From NCBI RefSeq assembly GCF_001517105.1, contig NZ_LPVF01000010.1:124001-188000 (forward strand): a stretch of 64,000 nt of DNA. Direction: 5' to 3'. Below the pieces are notes generated by a model. It was not told the origin of the DNA. It did no database searches and saw only the letters and a program-made list of their open reading frames with translations. Position 1 is the first letter of the stretch. Each line of letters starts with the position of its first letter. This document shows, one piece after another, positions 38,480 to 47,634 of the stretch. The position numbers and the translations under genes are program-made. The DNA comes from Bacillus halotolerans. GTDB taxonomy: Bacteria; Bacillota; Bacilli; Bacillales; Bacillaceae.

Positions 38480-38560
38480 TACTTCAATTTCGCTTCAATT
38501 TTCGCTTTAGTCTTAGGTCCGTAAATATTGTCCTGCCTAAGCCCCTGTATAGAATAGAAA
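38479..38560 (-). pseudogene. 3' tip of an endolysin gene
   Basis: Minus-strand reading gives GLRQDNIYGPKTKAKIEAKL with a final K and stop (38481-38479), matching the peptidoglycan-binding end of the amidase at 39110 (GLKADGIYGPKTKAEIEKLL). Nothing upstream of it remains. It shows that a second prophage lysis cassette once ended here. Confidence 0.75.
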
Positions 38561-38752
38561 ACTGCACTCATTTTGTTTTAAAATGAAGTATGGAACACAT
38601 ATAGTAGTTATTGCTGGCTGTATGTGCAACTTAATGTCTTTTTACTTTGGAGAAGCATTACGTTCATCTTGAATAGGTCGATCAAAGTTCCAATGAAAAT
38701 TCTCCTATTAAGTCCTTTGTGTATATATTAATTTTGAGAAAAGGAGGGATTT

Positions 38753-38920
38753 GTGATTTTTTATTATGAAGTAATTTGTATAAGTTGCAGGAAAAGATTT
38801 AGAGTATATGAAGGCACATTGAAATATAAGCAAGTTAAAGAAAACATGAAAGGAAAATATACTTGTGAAGAATGTAGTCATAACATACGTTTAGAGGCTA
38901 TAAAAAACTTTTTTAGATAA
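38753..38920 (+). CDS. Small zinc-finger-like protein
   Basis: AAAGGAGGGAT precedes GTG 38753. The 55-residue protein reads VIFYYEVICISCRKRFRVYE, then GTLKYKQVKENMKGKYTCEE and CSHNIRLEAIKNFFR. The pair CxxC...CxxC (positions ~9/12 and 38/41) is a zinc-ribbon as in DUF2197/YlaI-like proteins. No neighbouring partner is evident. Confidence 0.65.
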   Translation: MIFYYEVICISCRKRFRVYEGTLKYKQVKENMKGKYTCEECSHNIRLEAIKNFFR

Positions 38921-39000
38921 CATTTTTTTAAGAATTTCTTATAGTATGTTAACTAGAAAACTGCAAAAGTCTGATCTAATAGGCTTTCTTTTTTTGCATA

Positions 39001-39030
39001 AAAAAACCCCCGGTTTATTCATCGAGGGTT
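39001..39030 (-). terminator. Terminator of the prophage lysis genes
   Basis: On the minus strand AACCCTCGATG and ACCGGGGGTT form an imperfect stem followed by seven T. It ends the leftward late operon. Confidence 0.65.
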
Positions 39031-39109
39031 GATTTTTATGCTTAAATCATCCTTTTTATTCTTATTGGTACAAAAATACGAGATTTTTCAACCTCGTCAA
39101 TTCACAAAC

Positions 39110-39931
39110 TTATTTTAAAAGCTTTTCAATTTCCGCCTTTGTTTTCGGCCCATAAATACCGTCAGCTTTTAATCCATTCATTAGCTGGAACCGTCTTACG
39201 GCATCGGCGGTTTTCGGTCCATAATAGCTATCGATCCCAAAGTTTTTGGCTTTCTTATCCGGATAGAAATGCAATGCCGATAACGCTGTTTGAATTTGCT
39301 CAACTGCATCGCTGTGCATCAATGGGCTCTTCACTTTGAAAATGCCGGAAGGTAGATTAAAGGACGATTTCTTTTTGCTTGAGCTTGATTTTTTAACTGC
39401 CTTAGATGAAGTTGTTTTCTTGCTAGATGTTTTGCCGCCAAGCGCTTTTAATTCAGCATCAATTGCAGCTTTGACTTCATCCCAGCGCCCTTCTGACAAG
39501 ATACGATGCGGGCAATACTTTCCGCTCCAATCTTGATGCTTCCGCACACGATCAATACCCCATCCTCGTTCTTTAAGCAGCTGCGCCACAAACTTGATTG
39601 CCAGCTTTTCTGCTGCCTTGTATTTAGGGCCTCCTGACTTACTGTAGCAGATTTCAACGCCAATAGACTTACGGTTCCCGGTGCCGTTTGTGCCGTCTCC
39701 TGTGTGCCATGCGTTACGATTTAACGGCAGCCCTTGAATAACCTCTTTGTCATCAACTGCAAAATGAAAGCTTGTCGAGCTAGTATTTCCGATCATGTAG
39801 CTGATCTCATTAGCAGCTGACGCATCATTCGCTGTATTGTGGATGGTGATGTATTCAGCGTCCATATAGTTCGGGCATTTTAAAGCGTATTTAGCTTCTG
39901 ATACAAGATTCTTTTTCACTGTGATTGTCAT
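39110..39931 (-). CDS. N-acetylmuramoyl-L-alanine amidase, XlyA-like endolysin
   Basis: A 273-residue endolysin. Residues ~10-150 are an Amidase_2 domain (YITIHNTANDASAANEISYM, LNRNAWHTGDG, SIGVEIC, RKHQDWSGKYCPHR) with His ligands at ~32 and ~130 and the Cys ligand at ~139. A Lys/Ser linker precedes a peptidoglycan-binding domain (~205-272: YGPKTADAVRRFQLMNGLKA, IYGPKTKAEIEKLL). AGGAGAGAAC precedes ATG 39931. It is the last gene of the late operon, after holins. Similar to PBSX XlyA and related endolysins. Confidence 0.93.
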   Translation of the reverse strand: MTITVKKNLVSEAKYALKCPNYMDAEYITIHNTANDASAANEISYMIGNTSSTSFHFAVDDKEVIQGLPLNRNAWHTGDGTNGTGNRKSIGVEICYSKSGGPKYKAAEKLAIKFVAQLLKERGWGIDRVRKHQDWSGKYCPHRILSEGRWDEVKAAIDAELKALGGKTSSKKTTSSKAVKKSSSSKKKSSFNLPSGIFKVKSPLMHSDAVEQIQTALSALHFYPDKKAKNFGIDSYYGPKTADAVRRFQLMNGLKADGIYGPKTKAEIEKLLK

Positions 39932-39986
39932 AAGTGTTCTCTCCTTTATTTTATAATAGAAAAAGCCGCCGGTTTATCCAGCAGCG

Positions 39987-40250
39987 TCATTTTGTTAGAT
40001 TGTTTTGTTTAAGAACTGCTTTTTGTTGGTGCCCTTTTGCTGTCACATAGTTGTTTTTAAACCATGCAGCAAGTGTCGTACCGATCATGAAGATCAGAGA
40101 GTCGGCAGTATACAAAGCATCCGTCAGTTGGTTTACCTGTGCATCTGTAATATCCAGAGGTGACTTTCCGAGCATCAGCATTGTTTGGTTAATAAGTGCA
40201 ATCAAAAGAAGCACCGTCCGAATGACCGTGCCTTTGTCATAGTTTTTCAT
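39987..40250 (-). CDS. bhlB: SPP1-type holin (BhlB/XhlB-like)
   Basis: An 87-residue holin with the family opening [20 protein letters not shown], a first helix (~10-28), a loop ([20 protein letters not shown]), a second helix (~55-72) and a conserved tail [17 protein letters not shown]. It forms the membrane lesion through which the amidase passes. AGGAGGAATAAAC precedes the start. The name bhlB is chosen by pairing with bhlA; xhlB would be equally fitting. Confidence 0.88.
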   Translation of the reverse strand: MKNYDKGTVIRTVLLLIALINQTMLMLGKSPLDITDAQVNQLTDALYTADSLIFMIGTTLAAWFKNNYVTAKGHQQKAVLKQNNLTK

Positions 40251-40264
40251 ATTGTTTATTCCTC

Positions 40265-40477
40265 CTATTGTACTTTGCTTTCAATTTTGTCTAGCTTTTC
40301 AATTACAACATCATACTTTTCACTGAACTTCCCCAAGACTTCATTTTGGGAATCAATTTGATTATAGAGTTTTGCTTCCCTTTCTTTACTCGTTTTCATG
40401 ACATAGAATAGAAGCCAGCAAAACAACACAGCAAAGGGCCCCTGAGTGATTAAATACTGTGTAATATCCATTTCCAT
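40265..40477 (-). CDS. bhlA: BhlA/UviB holin-like protein
   Basis: GGGAGGTGAGG selects ATG 40477, giving 70 residues, the size of SPbeta BhlA. The protein opens [20 protein letters not shown], has one membrane helix (~15-27, [13 protein letters not shown]) and a charged coiled tail ([35 protein letters not shown]). BhlA-type proteins permeabilise the membrane and can be bacteriocidal. It forms the lysis set with the following holin and amidase. Confidence 0.93.
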   Translation of the reverse strand: MEMDITQYLITQGPFAVLFCWLLFYVMKTSKEREAKLYNQIDSQNEVLGKFSEKYDVVIEKLDKIESKVQ

Positions 40478-40503
40478 AAAGCCCTCACCTCCCTCATGGC
40501 AAA

Positions 40504-40530
40504 ATAAAAACACCTCAATGGGTGTTTGTT
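40504..40530 (-). terminator. Terminator between tail genes and lysis genes
   Basis: AAACACC pairs with GGTGTTT around TCAATG with T-rich flank on the minus strand (TTTTTATTTT). It may reduce lysis gene expression relative to tail genes. Confidence 0.75.
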
Positions 40531-40702
40531 AACTTCCTAAATCTATGACAACTGGCTCAGTGTCTGGATAGGTCAAGCCAGTAATTTCTTTATATTGTTC
40601 TTCTGTGATTCTATTTAAGACAACAAAACGGGCGACGTCAGCATTTGTGTAATACTGTCTTCCCCATCCATAAATGGTTTGGATATTTTTGAACCAATCC
40701 AT
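40529..40702 (-). CDS. xkdX: XkdX family protein
   Basis: A 57-residue protein: MDWFKNIQTIYGWGRQYYTN, ADVARFVVLNRITEEQYKEI and TGLTYPDTEPVVIDLGS. XkdX proteins are short phage proteins encoded after tail fibre genes in PBSX and relatives; their job is unknown. The start overlaps the upstream stop by one base (TGATGG), giving coupling. Too short for a general gene list but strongly conserved in wording. Confidence 0.9.
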   Translation of the reverse strand: MDWFKNIQTIYGWGRQYYTNADVARFVVLNRITEEQYKEITGLTYPDTEPVVIDLGS

Positions 40703-41064
40703 CACGCTTTCCCTCCTTCAGCCAGCATTAATAACAAGTTCGCGATCATTTTCGACTGAGACTCTATCAAGTTCTGGGCTTCAGCCAGCTGCACCATGAT
40801 TTGAGCGTTTTGAAACTTTAATTCATCTAAAGGTGACGGAACTCTTCCTTTTTCAACTTGTTTTAAAATCTCATCTTTTTCTGCTTGAGTTGCTACTTCT
40901 GACCATTTTTGCTCTTCGGGGTGAAACATAGGTTTAATGAAAGATGGAGGCTGAATTGTTGTGCAATTTTCAGGAATTACATACTCTCCATCCTCCCCCG
41001 GCTCTTCAATTGGAATCGGCTCGACAAAAATAAAGTTCTCATCATACCGGTAAACCTGTATCAT
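40702..41064 (-). CDS. XkdW-like phage tail-region protein
   Basis: A 120-residue protein: an N-terminal beta part (IQVYRYDENFIFVEPIPIEE ... PSFIKPMFHPEEQKWSEVA, a tail-fibre-assembly-like phrase) and a C-terminal coiled helix (LKFQNAQIMVQLAEAQNLIE). It overlaps its neighbours by a few bases on both sides. The position before xkdX matches xkdW of PBSX. A role in baseplate or fibre assembly is inferred from position. Confidence 0.72.
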   Translation of the reverse strand: MIQVYRYDENFIFVEPIPIEEPGEDGEYVIPENCTTIQPPSFIKPMFHPEEQKWSEVATQAEKDEILKQVEKGRVPSPLDELKFQNAQIMVQLAEAQNLIESQSKMIANLLLMLAEGGKA

Positions 41065-42449
41065 GCAGTACCTCCTTCTTGAAACCCGATGACGACATCA
41101 ATATAGTATCCGCCGCCAAGCTTACTTGAATCTGCAGGGTCTGGATATTTGATTTTCAAATCTCCATTTTCATATACAATGAGGTTGGCCGTCCCACCTG
41201 TTCCGCTAAGTGGAACTGTTACAACTGCCCCACCGATTGGAGCATATGAAGAAGGAATTGAGCCAAATATGATTTCTGGTTCTGTTTTCACATGCCCACG
41301 TAATAACGTTAAAGGTCCCCATTTTGCATAAATAGGTGTCCGTGTTCCGGCTGTTGCACCATTCTTTAAAGTGATGTTAGCGTACGAATACAATAAGTCA
41401 TCTGTGTTTAAGGATCGTTTCCACCCCTGCCAATACGTTGTGCTGCCGTCATAGTAGTTTGTAAAGACATTATTCTTGTAATCTGTAGCGTAAACCCATC
41501 CATACATACCTTTCCCATCAGAAGCAAGGCCTGTAAGATGAAATATTCCTCTTGTTGAAACTGTTGAAGGAGCATTAATCGCTTTTCCGTGCGCGTAAAA
41601 AGTACCCATTGTCCGGCCCTGATCAACTATTTTTTTGAGTATGTCCTCTCCTTCATTCGCGGCGATTGACACACCGCCATGATCTGCGGTAATTTTTGAT
41701 AATTGAGCACCATTCCATTTCGTACGCTCAGCTGCAGTAATGTGCTTAACAGTGTCCGCTGTGTGTTCATCTGTGTAGGCTTTTGCGACAACTAACGCTT
41801 TATCAGCTTTACTTTTCGATCCCGATGTCGTTTCCTTTGCGTTCCAGGTTGTTCTCTCATCTGCCGTAATGTGGATCGTTTTATTATTCGCGTGCACATC
41901 CGTGTAAGCTTTTGCGTTCGCTTCGGCCTTGTCTACTTTTTCTTGGGCGCCAGCTTTCGTTTCAATGTTTTCAAATTCATCGAACTTCGCTTTTATCTCA
42001 TCGAGAGTTTGGCTGATCTCGTCCCGTAACATCTCAAAATCATCAATGTAATATTCCGCTACCGGGACAATATTCTGATCCTCCAATGTCTTTGATATCG
42101 TAAACGTAAAAAAGGAAGTAGCCAGAGCCTGACCATTTGTGTAGTAAAGCTTTAATTCTGCCTTCACAATACCGGGATGTTTTAATTCTGCATCAGACAA
42201 AATATACTCTGCTTTTCCGTTCACTTTGTCTATGATAGTAAGACTCTTTTTATAGAAAGAGCCGTCCGGATAAAGTAAAACGATTTTTGCATCGACCGCA
42301 GACAATGGAAGTGGTACCCCGTCTTTTGTAAAAGAAAAGGACAGCTTGGCGCTGCCCGTGTCTTGAGTCATAAATTGGATGTTTGTTGCTCTCCCGTCTG
42401 ATTTGCGGGAATTGATATCATAAGTCACATTTGCGTCTTTATAAATCAA
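41061..42449 (-). CDS. BppU-type baseplate upper protein / receptor-binding protein
   Basis: A 462-residue protein. Residues ~1-140 fit the phage BppU N-terminal domain (MIYKDANVTYDINSRKSDGR, TNIQFMTQDTGSAKLSFSFT). A helical spacer with repeated 'KAYTDxHxxxKxxHITxxERTxWNxK' units follows (AKAYTDVHANNKTIHITADE, AKAYTDEHTADTVKHITAAE). A pyocin-knob-like part (RGIFHLTGLASDGKGMYGWV, GSTTYWQGWKR) and a beta C-terminus finish it. It is likely a baseplate/host-recognition protein after the tail spike. Confidence 0.82.
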   Translation of the reverse strand: MIYKDANVTYDINSRKSDGRATNIQFMTQDTGSAKLSFSFTKDGVPLPLSAVDAKIVLLYPDGSFYKKSLTIIDKVNGKAEYILSDAELKHPGIVKAELKLYYTNGQALATSFFTFTISKTLEDQNIVPVAEYYIDDFEMLRDEISQTLDEIKAKFDEFENIETKAGAQEKVDKAEANAKAYTDVHANNKTIHITADERTTWNAKETTSGSKSKADKALVVAKAYTDEHTADTVKHITAAERTKWNGAQLSKITADHGGVSIAANEGEDILKKIVDQGRTMGTFYAHGKAINAPSTVSTRGIFHLTGLASDGKGMYGWVYATDYKNNVFTNYYDGSTTYWQGWKRSLNTDDLLYSYANITLKNGATAGTRTPIYAKWGPLTLLRGHVKTEPEIIFGSIPSSYAPIGGAVVTVPLSGTGGTANLIVYENGDLKIKYPDPADSSKLGGGYYIDVVIGFQEGGTA

Positions 42450-42461
42450 GGTTTAGCCTCC

Positions 42462-45028
42462 TTAATGCTGCGGTGTAACGATCATCTTTGCTACTCCGTA
42501 GCCTTTTTCTTCGTCGTATGGCATTTCAATTTTCATAACAGTTCCGTATCCATTGGACTCAGCTTTTGTCGCTATTCCATTCATGGCAGATACGCTATCA
42601 CCTACCCGGACAGTAGAGTCAATACGAACAAACACCTGACCGATAAGGCCGATAACATGCCACTCGTCTCGTTCTTCACGAGGCTTATATTCCTCAGAAG
42701 GATCGTAGTCTGGATTTTCCGCCGGGACCGTTATAACCCGTTCACCGTCGTAAACCTCTCGATAAATAATGCCGCCAAACTCATCCCTCAAGTACCGGTC
42801 TTTCCAATCGAAAGCAGCACCGCCGAGAACAAGCCCGGCCGTCTTCGATACGACACCGAGAATCTTATCGCCAACGTCAGCTTTCCGAATCTTTTCGCCT
42901 TCCAAAGCTACAAGATAGGAAGCTTCAATTTTCTGGCCGTCAGTTGTCTCAAAGTATTCTGCGAAGTCTTTAAGGTCAGAGACGCTTTCCACACGGTTTG
43001 TAGCGCGAACATTTCCGCCAATTGCATCTAACTCGATCTTTTTGTTTCCTTCTGATGGATTACCGTCACCATGCCCTAAAGCGATGCTGTATTCTTTGGT
43101 ATTTATTACATTTTTAGAAGCCATAACAACCGAAGAACCGCTTTCTCCTTTTGTATGAGAGTTATAGGAGAACATAACACCATTGCGCGATCCTTCTGTG
43201 GACGCTCCGCCAGCAATACCCGCAATGAAATTCCGTTCGCCCTTCGCGATAATCGTTCCCGATCCAGCTATGATTGCACTTGTATCCGTTAGAGGTGAGC
43301 CCGATCTGGCAGCAGCCCGGAAGCCGCCTTTTATGTTTGTAGGTACCGAACTATATTTTTGACCTGCTAAAACTGCCGCATTAGTATAGCCAACAGCCCG
43401 AACTGCTGTTATATCAGCCTGATTGTTTGGTGACGAAATCCCTATACTTCCGCCTCTTGTATGAGCGATACCGTTCATTAAAGTGACATAGTAAACCCCG
43501 CCGCCGATGGAAATTCCCTCTGGTGCTGAATCATGGATAGTAAAATTCGAAATACGAACATCGTCCGTTCTTTGATCACCGCCATAGATACGGACATCCG
43601 AACCCGCCTTCGCAAATCCAGAAATGTTCAAACCATTAATGTTAATCTTGCGGCTTTTATACTGGAAGGCGATAACTGGGGTCCCTTTATAGTCATAGGT
43701 AGGATCACCAAGTGCTGTAAAGCCCAGTACTGTAACACGCTGATAAGCAGAAATCACAAGCGCTTTCGGCTCTAGCCCAGCGTACAAATCATTGAATATC
43801 GGCTCCTTAGCTGTACAGTCTACTAAAGTGACATCTCTTGCTGTTTCACTCCATGGCTCATTTGCATAATGATGTCCGATATGACGAAGATCATACGCTC
43901 TCACATCACGGAATGATTGATGACCGTAAACATGAACATTAGAAGGTGCCGGCCACTTCGCATGTGCCTTTACTTCCACCCCTCGGACATTCCCTTCCGT
44001 ATAATTGTTAAATAACCACACGTCTTTAGAGCCATCATCTACTTCAATACCATTTGAATTGGCTTACCAAGGGCATGGGCTGTTCCAGAAGGATATAAAC
44101 ACCTATTGTTTGTGATGAAGATATTTTTGCTGTAATGAGTTGTAATTCCATCGTCTCCGTATCCTTCACAAATACATCCATCAATCCAAATTGAGTCACA
44201 ACCGTTTTTAGTGTAGTCACTATCCGAAATATCGTAAGTAGGTGCGGAAATATCGATTCCATGTAACGCCGGGTTTACAGTTCGAACTCTTTGAACCCAA
44301 GCGTTTTTTACCTGTGCTAACAATAAGCAGCTGGATTTTACTCCACCTATGGCTTTCATGGTTCCATTTTGCCGTTCACGATTCCAATCAAGTGTCATAT
44401 CACGAATTACGATATTTTTGTTACCGCCCTGATGATCAGCGTTCGTAATCACCCATTCATCTGATGGTGTCTCATCATGAAGAATAAGAGTGGTAATATC
44501 CATTCCGTCACCCTCAAAGATGACGTTGCTTCTTAGCTTTACACCGCGAACAACATAGACGCCCGGCCCCAGTTTAATTTTCACTTTACCGTTACCCATG
44601 GCCTTCACGATTGCATCGGAACTGTCTGTCGCTCCGTCTGCAACGGCTCCGTAATCATCCACATGAACTACACGTTTTATTCGCTTATTCAATCTCATGT
44701 AATCACGGTCAAGCCGTTCTTTTAATAAGGGCGCAATATTGCCGTCAGTATCAACACGGGCATCGACGACCTCTTTTACATTTGTTCCGTCAGCATTAAG
44801 AATCAAATTACGCATACGATTATAAAGGCTTTCAACATAAGTTCGGAGAGAAAAACCTTGATGGGTAATTTGATCGGAAGTATGAGCAGTTTGAGACGTT
44901 TTATGCGTTTTAATCGCATCATCAAGACTGTTCAACCCATCTTCTATAGTTTCTGTGTCTGCTCTTTGCTGTGCGATATATCTTGCGTTTCGGGTTGTGT
45001 CATAATCTTTAATTAATCTGAATGCCAT
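42462..45028 (-). pseudogene. Tail spike with pectate-lyase fold and G2 peptidase end, frameshifted
   Basis: AAAGGAGAGTGATCTC precedes ATG 45028. The first frame (45028-44039) has an N-terminal helical part, then a beta-helix start VVHVDDYGAVADGATDSSDA. Near 44067 one base is missing: GGTAAGCCAATTC should continue GCC AAT TCA AAT GGT. The second frame (open to 42462) continues VWLFNNYTEGNVRGVEVKAH through the beta helix to an intramolecular-chaperone peptidase domain (DFAEYFETTDGQKIEASYLV ... HVIGLIGQVFVRID). Intact length would be ~845 residues. Spikes of this kind degrade wall polysaccharide. Unless the shift is an error, no complete spike is made. Confidence 0.8.
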
Positions 45029-45079
45029 GAGATCACTCTCCTTTCTAGACAAAACAAAAAACACTCTGGAAAGAGTGTC

Positions 45080-46783
45080 TTAGATCATCATTCTGAGTTT
45101 TTGCATGTAGCGTTTTTGATCTTTTAATCTTTTTTCTTGTTCCATCCGGATATCCTGTATATCCTTTCGGAAGTTGGCAAAAGTCAATGTAGGTTTTGCA
45201 TAAGGATTTAACGGCTTATATTGAATCGACAAAAGCCGGACATCGTCTTCGTAGGTGACACCATATGAGGTATCAGCCAATATATGAAGCGTGTCTCCCT
45301 TCCAAAAATCTTCTTGTATCTTCAATAGCTTCGGCTCGTAGATATATTCATAATCCACTTCTATTTCCGTCTGTGGATATGGGTTAACATACTTTTTTAG
45401 AGCTGCCAACATACTGGACTCTTTTTTATATTTTTCATCCCTCAATGGTTCTGCCCATCTTGGCATACCATCAATCAAAAATTTATCTTCATCTGGATGC
45501 TTGTACAATACCGGGTCAAAAACATACTGCGTTTTTTTGCTGTCGGTGCTGCTGTTTTCTTTAATTGCACCATAACCCCTCGCTCTGGTAGAGCACCCTT
45601 GAGAAGAGGTTTTGATTGTGATACCAGGCATATTATAACGAGTATCAAGTGTATGATTTATTCGCTTTCCCATTTTCTTATAAACATAGACTTTATAATT
45701 ATCAACATCCAGCTCCAAACCATAGTCTTCGACAATTTCATCCATTAGCTCATTTCCGAATCTATCTCCAAAATTGTCCTGTTCAACGCTAGAGAACTCA
45801 CTTTCTTTGTCCTTAAAGATGTACCTTAATTTTGTGCCTTTAAAAACAAAATCAAGCATCTTCCTGACGGTAAACGTCCCACTGATTGTATCTTCTACAT
45901 AGTGATTATTCAGCGTTACAACAAAAACGTGGCTTGCTGTTACTTTTTTAGAGAGCGTCCCTTCCTGGTTAATCTCTATATCTGTGATGAAATACTTTTG
46001 ATGATTGAATTTTTTCTCATCCAGATAAAGAATATTGTCATTCACAAGCAAGTCATATTCGGTGCCATTATCAGCTGTCCGGGTGATCGTAAATTCAATA
46101 TCCTTTTTCCCTGTCGTATCGTCTAATAAGTCCGGATCAGCTCCGATAACTTCAATAGCTTGTGTATTATCCTGACTTGCGACATGTAACTGAGGAAAAT
46201 ATACATCTTTAGGGAGGCTCATATTTAATGTTATGTCTTTTCCGTCAAACTCTTTACTTGGCAGGTCTACGATCGGATCTGGATTACTTGGATCCGGATT
46301 ATTGGGCACCCCCTCAGTTGTATCATATTGGGTTAATTTGTATGTGAAAATAATGCTGTTGAGCTTTGTTGCATAATTTGGATCAGTTGCATAACCAGCT
46401 TTTACGAGTGCAGCCGTAGCTTTTTGATAATCCGTTTCTCCGACAACTGCCCTGTAATGGTCCTTATCCCAACTTACACCATTGAGATACAAGTTAGCCA
46501 GGTCTTCAATCGACTCTTTCCATGAAGGGTACTTCCTGAATTTTGCTGGCACTTGAACATTTTCGCCATTGATCACTTCCCATGTCATCATAGTGACATA
46601 TTGTCCGTTATATTCGCCCTTCATGCCAAATAGGTTGTGCCCTTTTGTCGCAAGTTCACTTGTTCCCCATGCGCTCTCAAGGCACCCTTGCGCAATAATT
46701 AGCGATGCAAGGATATGATGATTTTTATAAACGATTTGAGCATCGACACTTATTTCTTTTATGAAATCCTCTTTAGCCACCAA
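45080..46783 (-). CDS. Tail endopeptidase (Tal) with N-terminal glucosaminidase
   Basis: A 567-residue protein. Residues ~1-155 are a GH73-type glucosaminidase: LASLIIAQGCLESAWGTSEL (Glu18-like catalytic acid), NLFGMKGEYNGQYVTM, YQKATAALVKAGYATDPNYA. A Pro/Asn/Asp linker (PNNPDPSNPDPIVDLP) precedes the prophage endopeptidase-tail domain (~180-560: LHVASQDNTQAIEVIGADPD, TRARGYGAIKENSS). Tal proteins form the tail tip; here a wall hydrolase is fused in front, to open the wall during DNA entry. It follows Dit, as usual. Confidence 0.82.
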   Translation of the reverse strand: MVAKEDFIKEISVDAQIVYKNHHILASLIIAQGCLESAWGTSELATKGHNLFGMKGEYNGQYVTMMTWEVINGENVQVPAKFRKYPSWKESIEDLANLYLNGVSWDKDHYRAVVGETDYQKATAALVKAGYATDPNYATKLNSIIFTYKLTQYDTTEGVPNNPDPSNPDPIVDLPSKEFDGKDITLNMSLPKDVYFPQLHVASQDNTQAIEVIGADPDLLDDTTGKKDIEFTITRTADNGTEYDLLVNDNILYLDEKKFNHQKYFITDIEINQEGTLSKKVTASHVFVVTLNNHYVEDTISGTFTVRKMLDFVFKGTKLRYIFKDKESEFSSVEQDNFGDRFGNELMDEIVEDYGLELDVDNYKVYVYKKMGKRINHTLDTRYNMPGITIKTSSQGCSTRARGYGAIKENSSTDSKKTQYVFDPVLYKHPDEDKFLIDGMPRWAEPLRDEKYKKESSMLAALKKYVNPYPQTEIEVDYEYIYEPKLLKIQEDFWKGDTLHILADTSYGVTYEDDVRLLSIQYKPLNPYAKPTLTFANFRKDIQDIRMEQEKRLKDQKRYMQKLRMMI

Positions 46784-46794
46784 ACCACCATCCC

Positions 46795-47634
46795 TTACAA
46801 ATAATAAAGCCGAGTATCAAATTGAATGTTGAAGTCATTTGTATTTTGAACTTCAAACTCATTCCATCCAATTTCAAGACTCGGCAGACGGCCAGATGTT
46901 TTAACCGGTTTGTTATTGATTATGGTGTACTGTTTTAAGAAAGAGACTTCTTGTGTCTTTTTGATTTCATGCTCAATCGTTAATTTCTCACCATTTGTAT
47001 GATTGATTAAAGTGATATTTTTCCCTGCAGCTTTCAAGATAACGTTATAGTCATGATCAAGTGGATTGATTTGCACGTCTCCTGCATTAAAAACAGAGAA
47101 TCGTTTTTTGTTCTTAAAATAATAGTCCAAGTTATCATCCGATCGGAGATTCATCCCGTGATTCCAATTTTCACCGTTAAGATTCTGAGCCGTTTTTGTT
47201 GTATATTTCGACTCTGCCATACCTGTGATATTAGTAAATTCAACAGAAAAATCGTTATAAGTTTTCTCCTTCTCTTTTGAAATACTGAAATTACCATCAC
47301 AGGTAACTAAGAAACGGCGATTCGGCAAAAGATCAGAAGAAATATAATAAGGGAACGGCTTAACCAGCAGTGCATAAAGCTGATGCCGATACATATAAAA
47401 ATTCTCATGTATGCGAGCATTCAAATAAATTTCAACATCTATTTTTCTTTCCCCGTAAGTCACATCTCGTGGATGCTGCGGCAAAATCAGTCCGTGCCGC
47501 CGAGGGATCGTAATTGTTTCCCGATTAATCTTTGGAGCTTCCGGCAAAAAGCTTAATACTTCAAATTGAGGGAGTAAGCTGTCAAGGCTCTGCTCCCCTA
47601 GTCCGTTATTGAAATCAATAAACAGTTTTACCAT
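46795..47634 (-). CDS. Distal tail protein (Dit)
   Basis: A 279-residue siphovirus tail component (Sipho_tail family): FEVLSFLPEAPKINRETITI, PRRHGLILPQHPRDVTYGER and KIDVEIYLNARIHENFYMYR in the N-terminal ring domain, followed by a beta C-terminus. Dit forms the hub joining tail tube and tip. It overlaps the end of the tape measure gene by seven bases. Confidence 0.88.
   Translation of the reverse strand: MVKLFIDFNNGLGEQSLDSLLPQFEVLSFLPEAPKINRETITIPRRHGLILPQHPRDVTYGERKIDVEIYLNARIHENFYMYRHQLYALLVKPFPYYISSDLLPNRRFLVTCDGNFSISKEKEKTYNDFSVEFTNITGMAESKYTTKTAQNLNGENWNHGMNLRSDDNLDYYFKNKKRFSVFNAGDVQINPLDHDYNVILKAAGKNITLINHTNGEKLTIEHEIKKTQEVSFLKQYTIINNKPVKTSGRLPSLEIGWNEFEVQNTNDFNIQFDTRLYYL

Noticed and set aside
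42465..43031. 188-codon plus-strand frame opposite the tail spike
   Set aside because: Overlaps the conserved peptidase end of the spike on the other strand and has no ribosome binding site.
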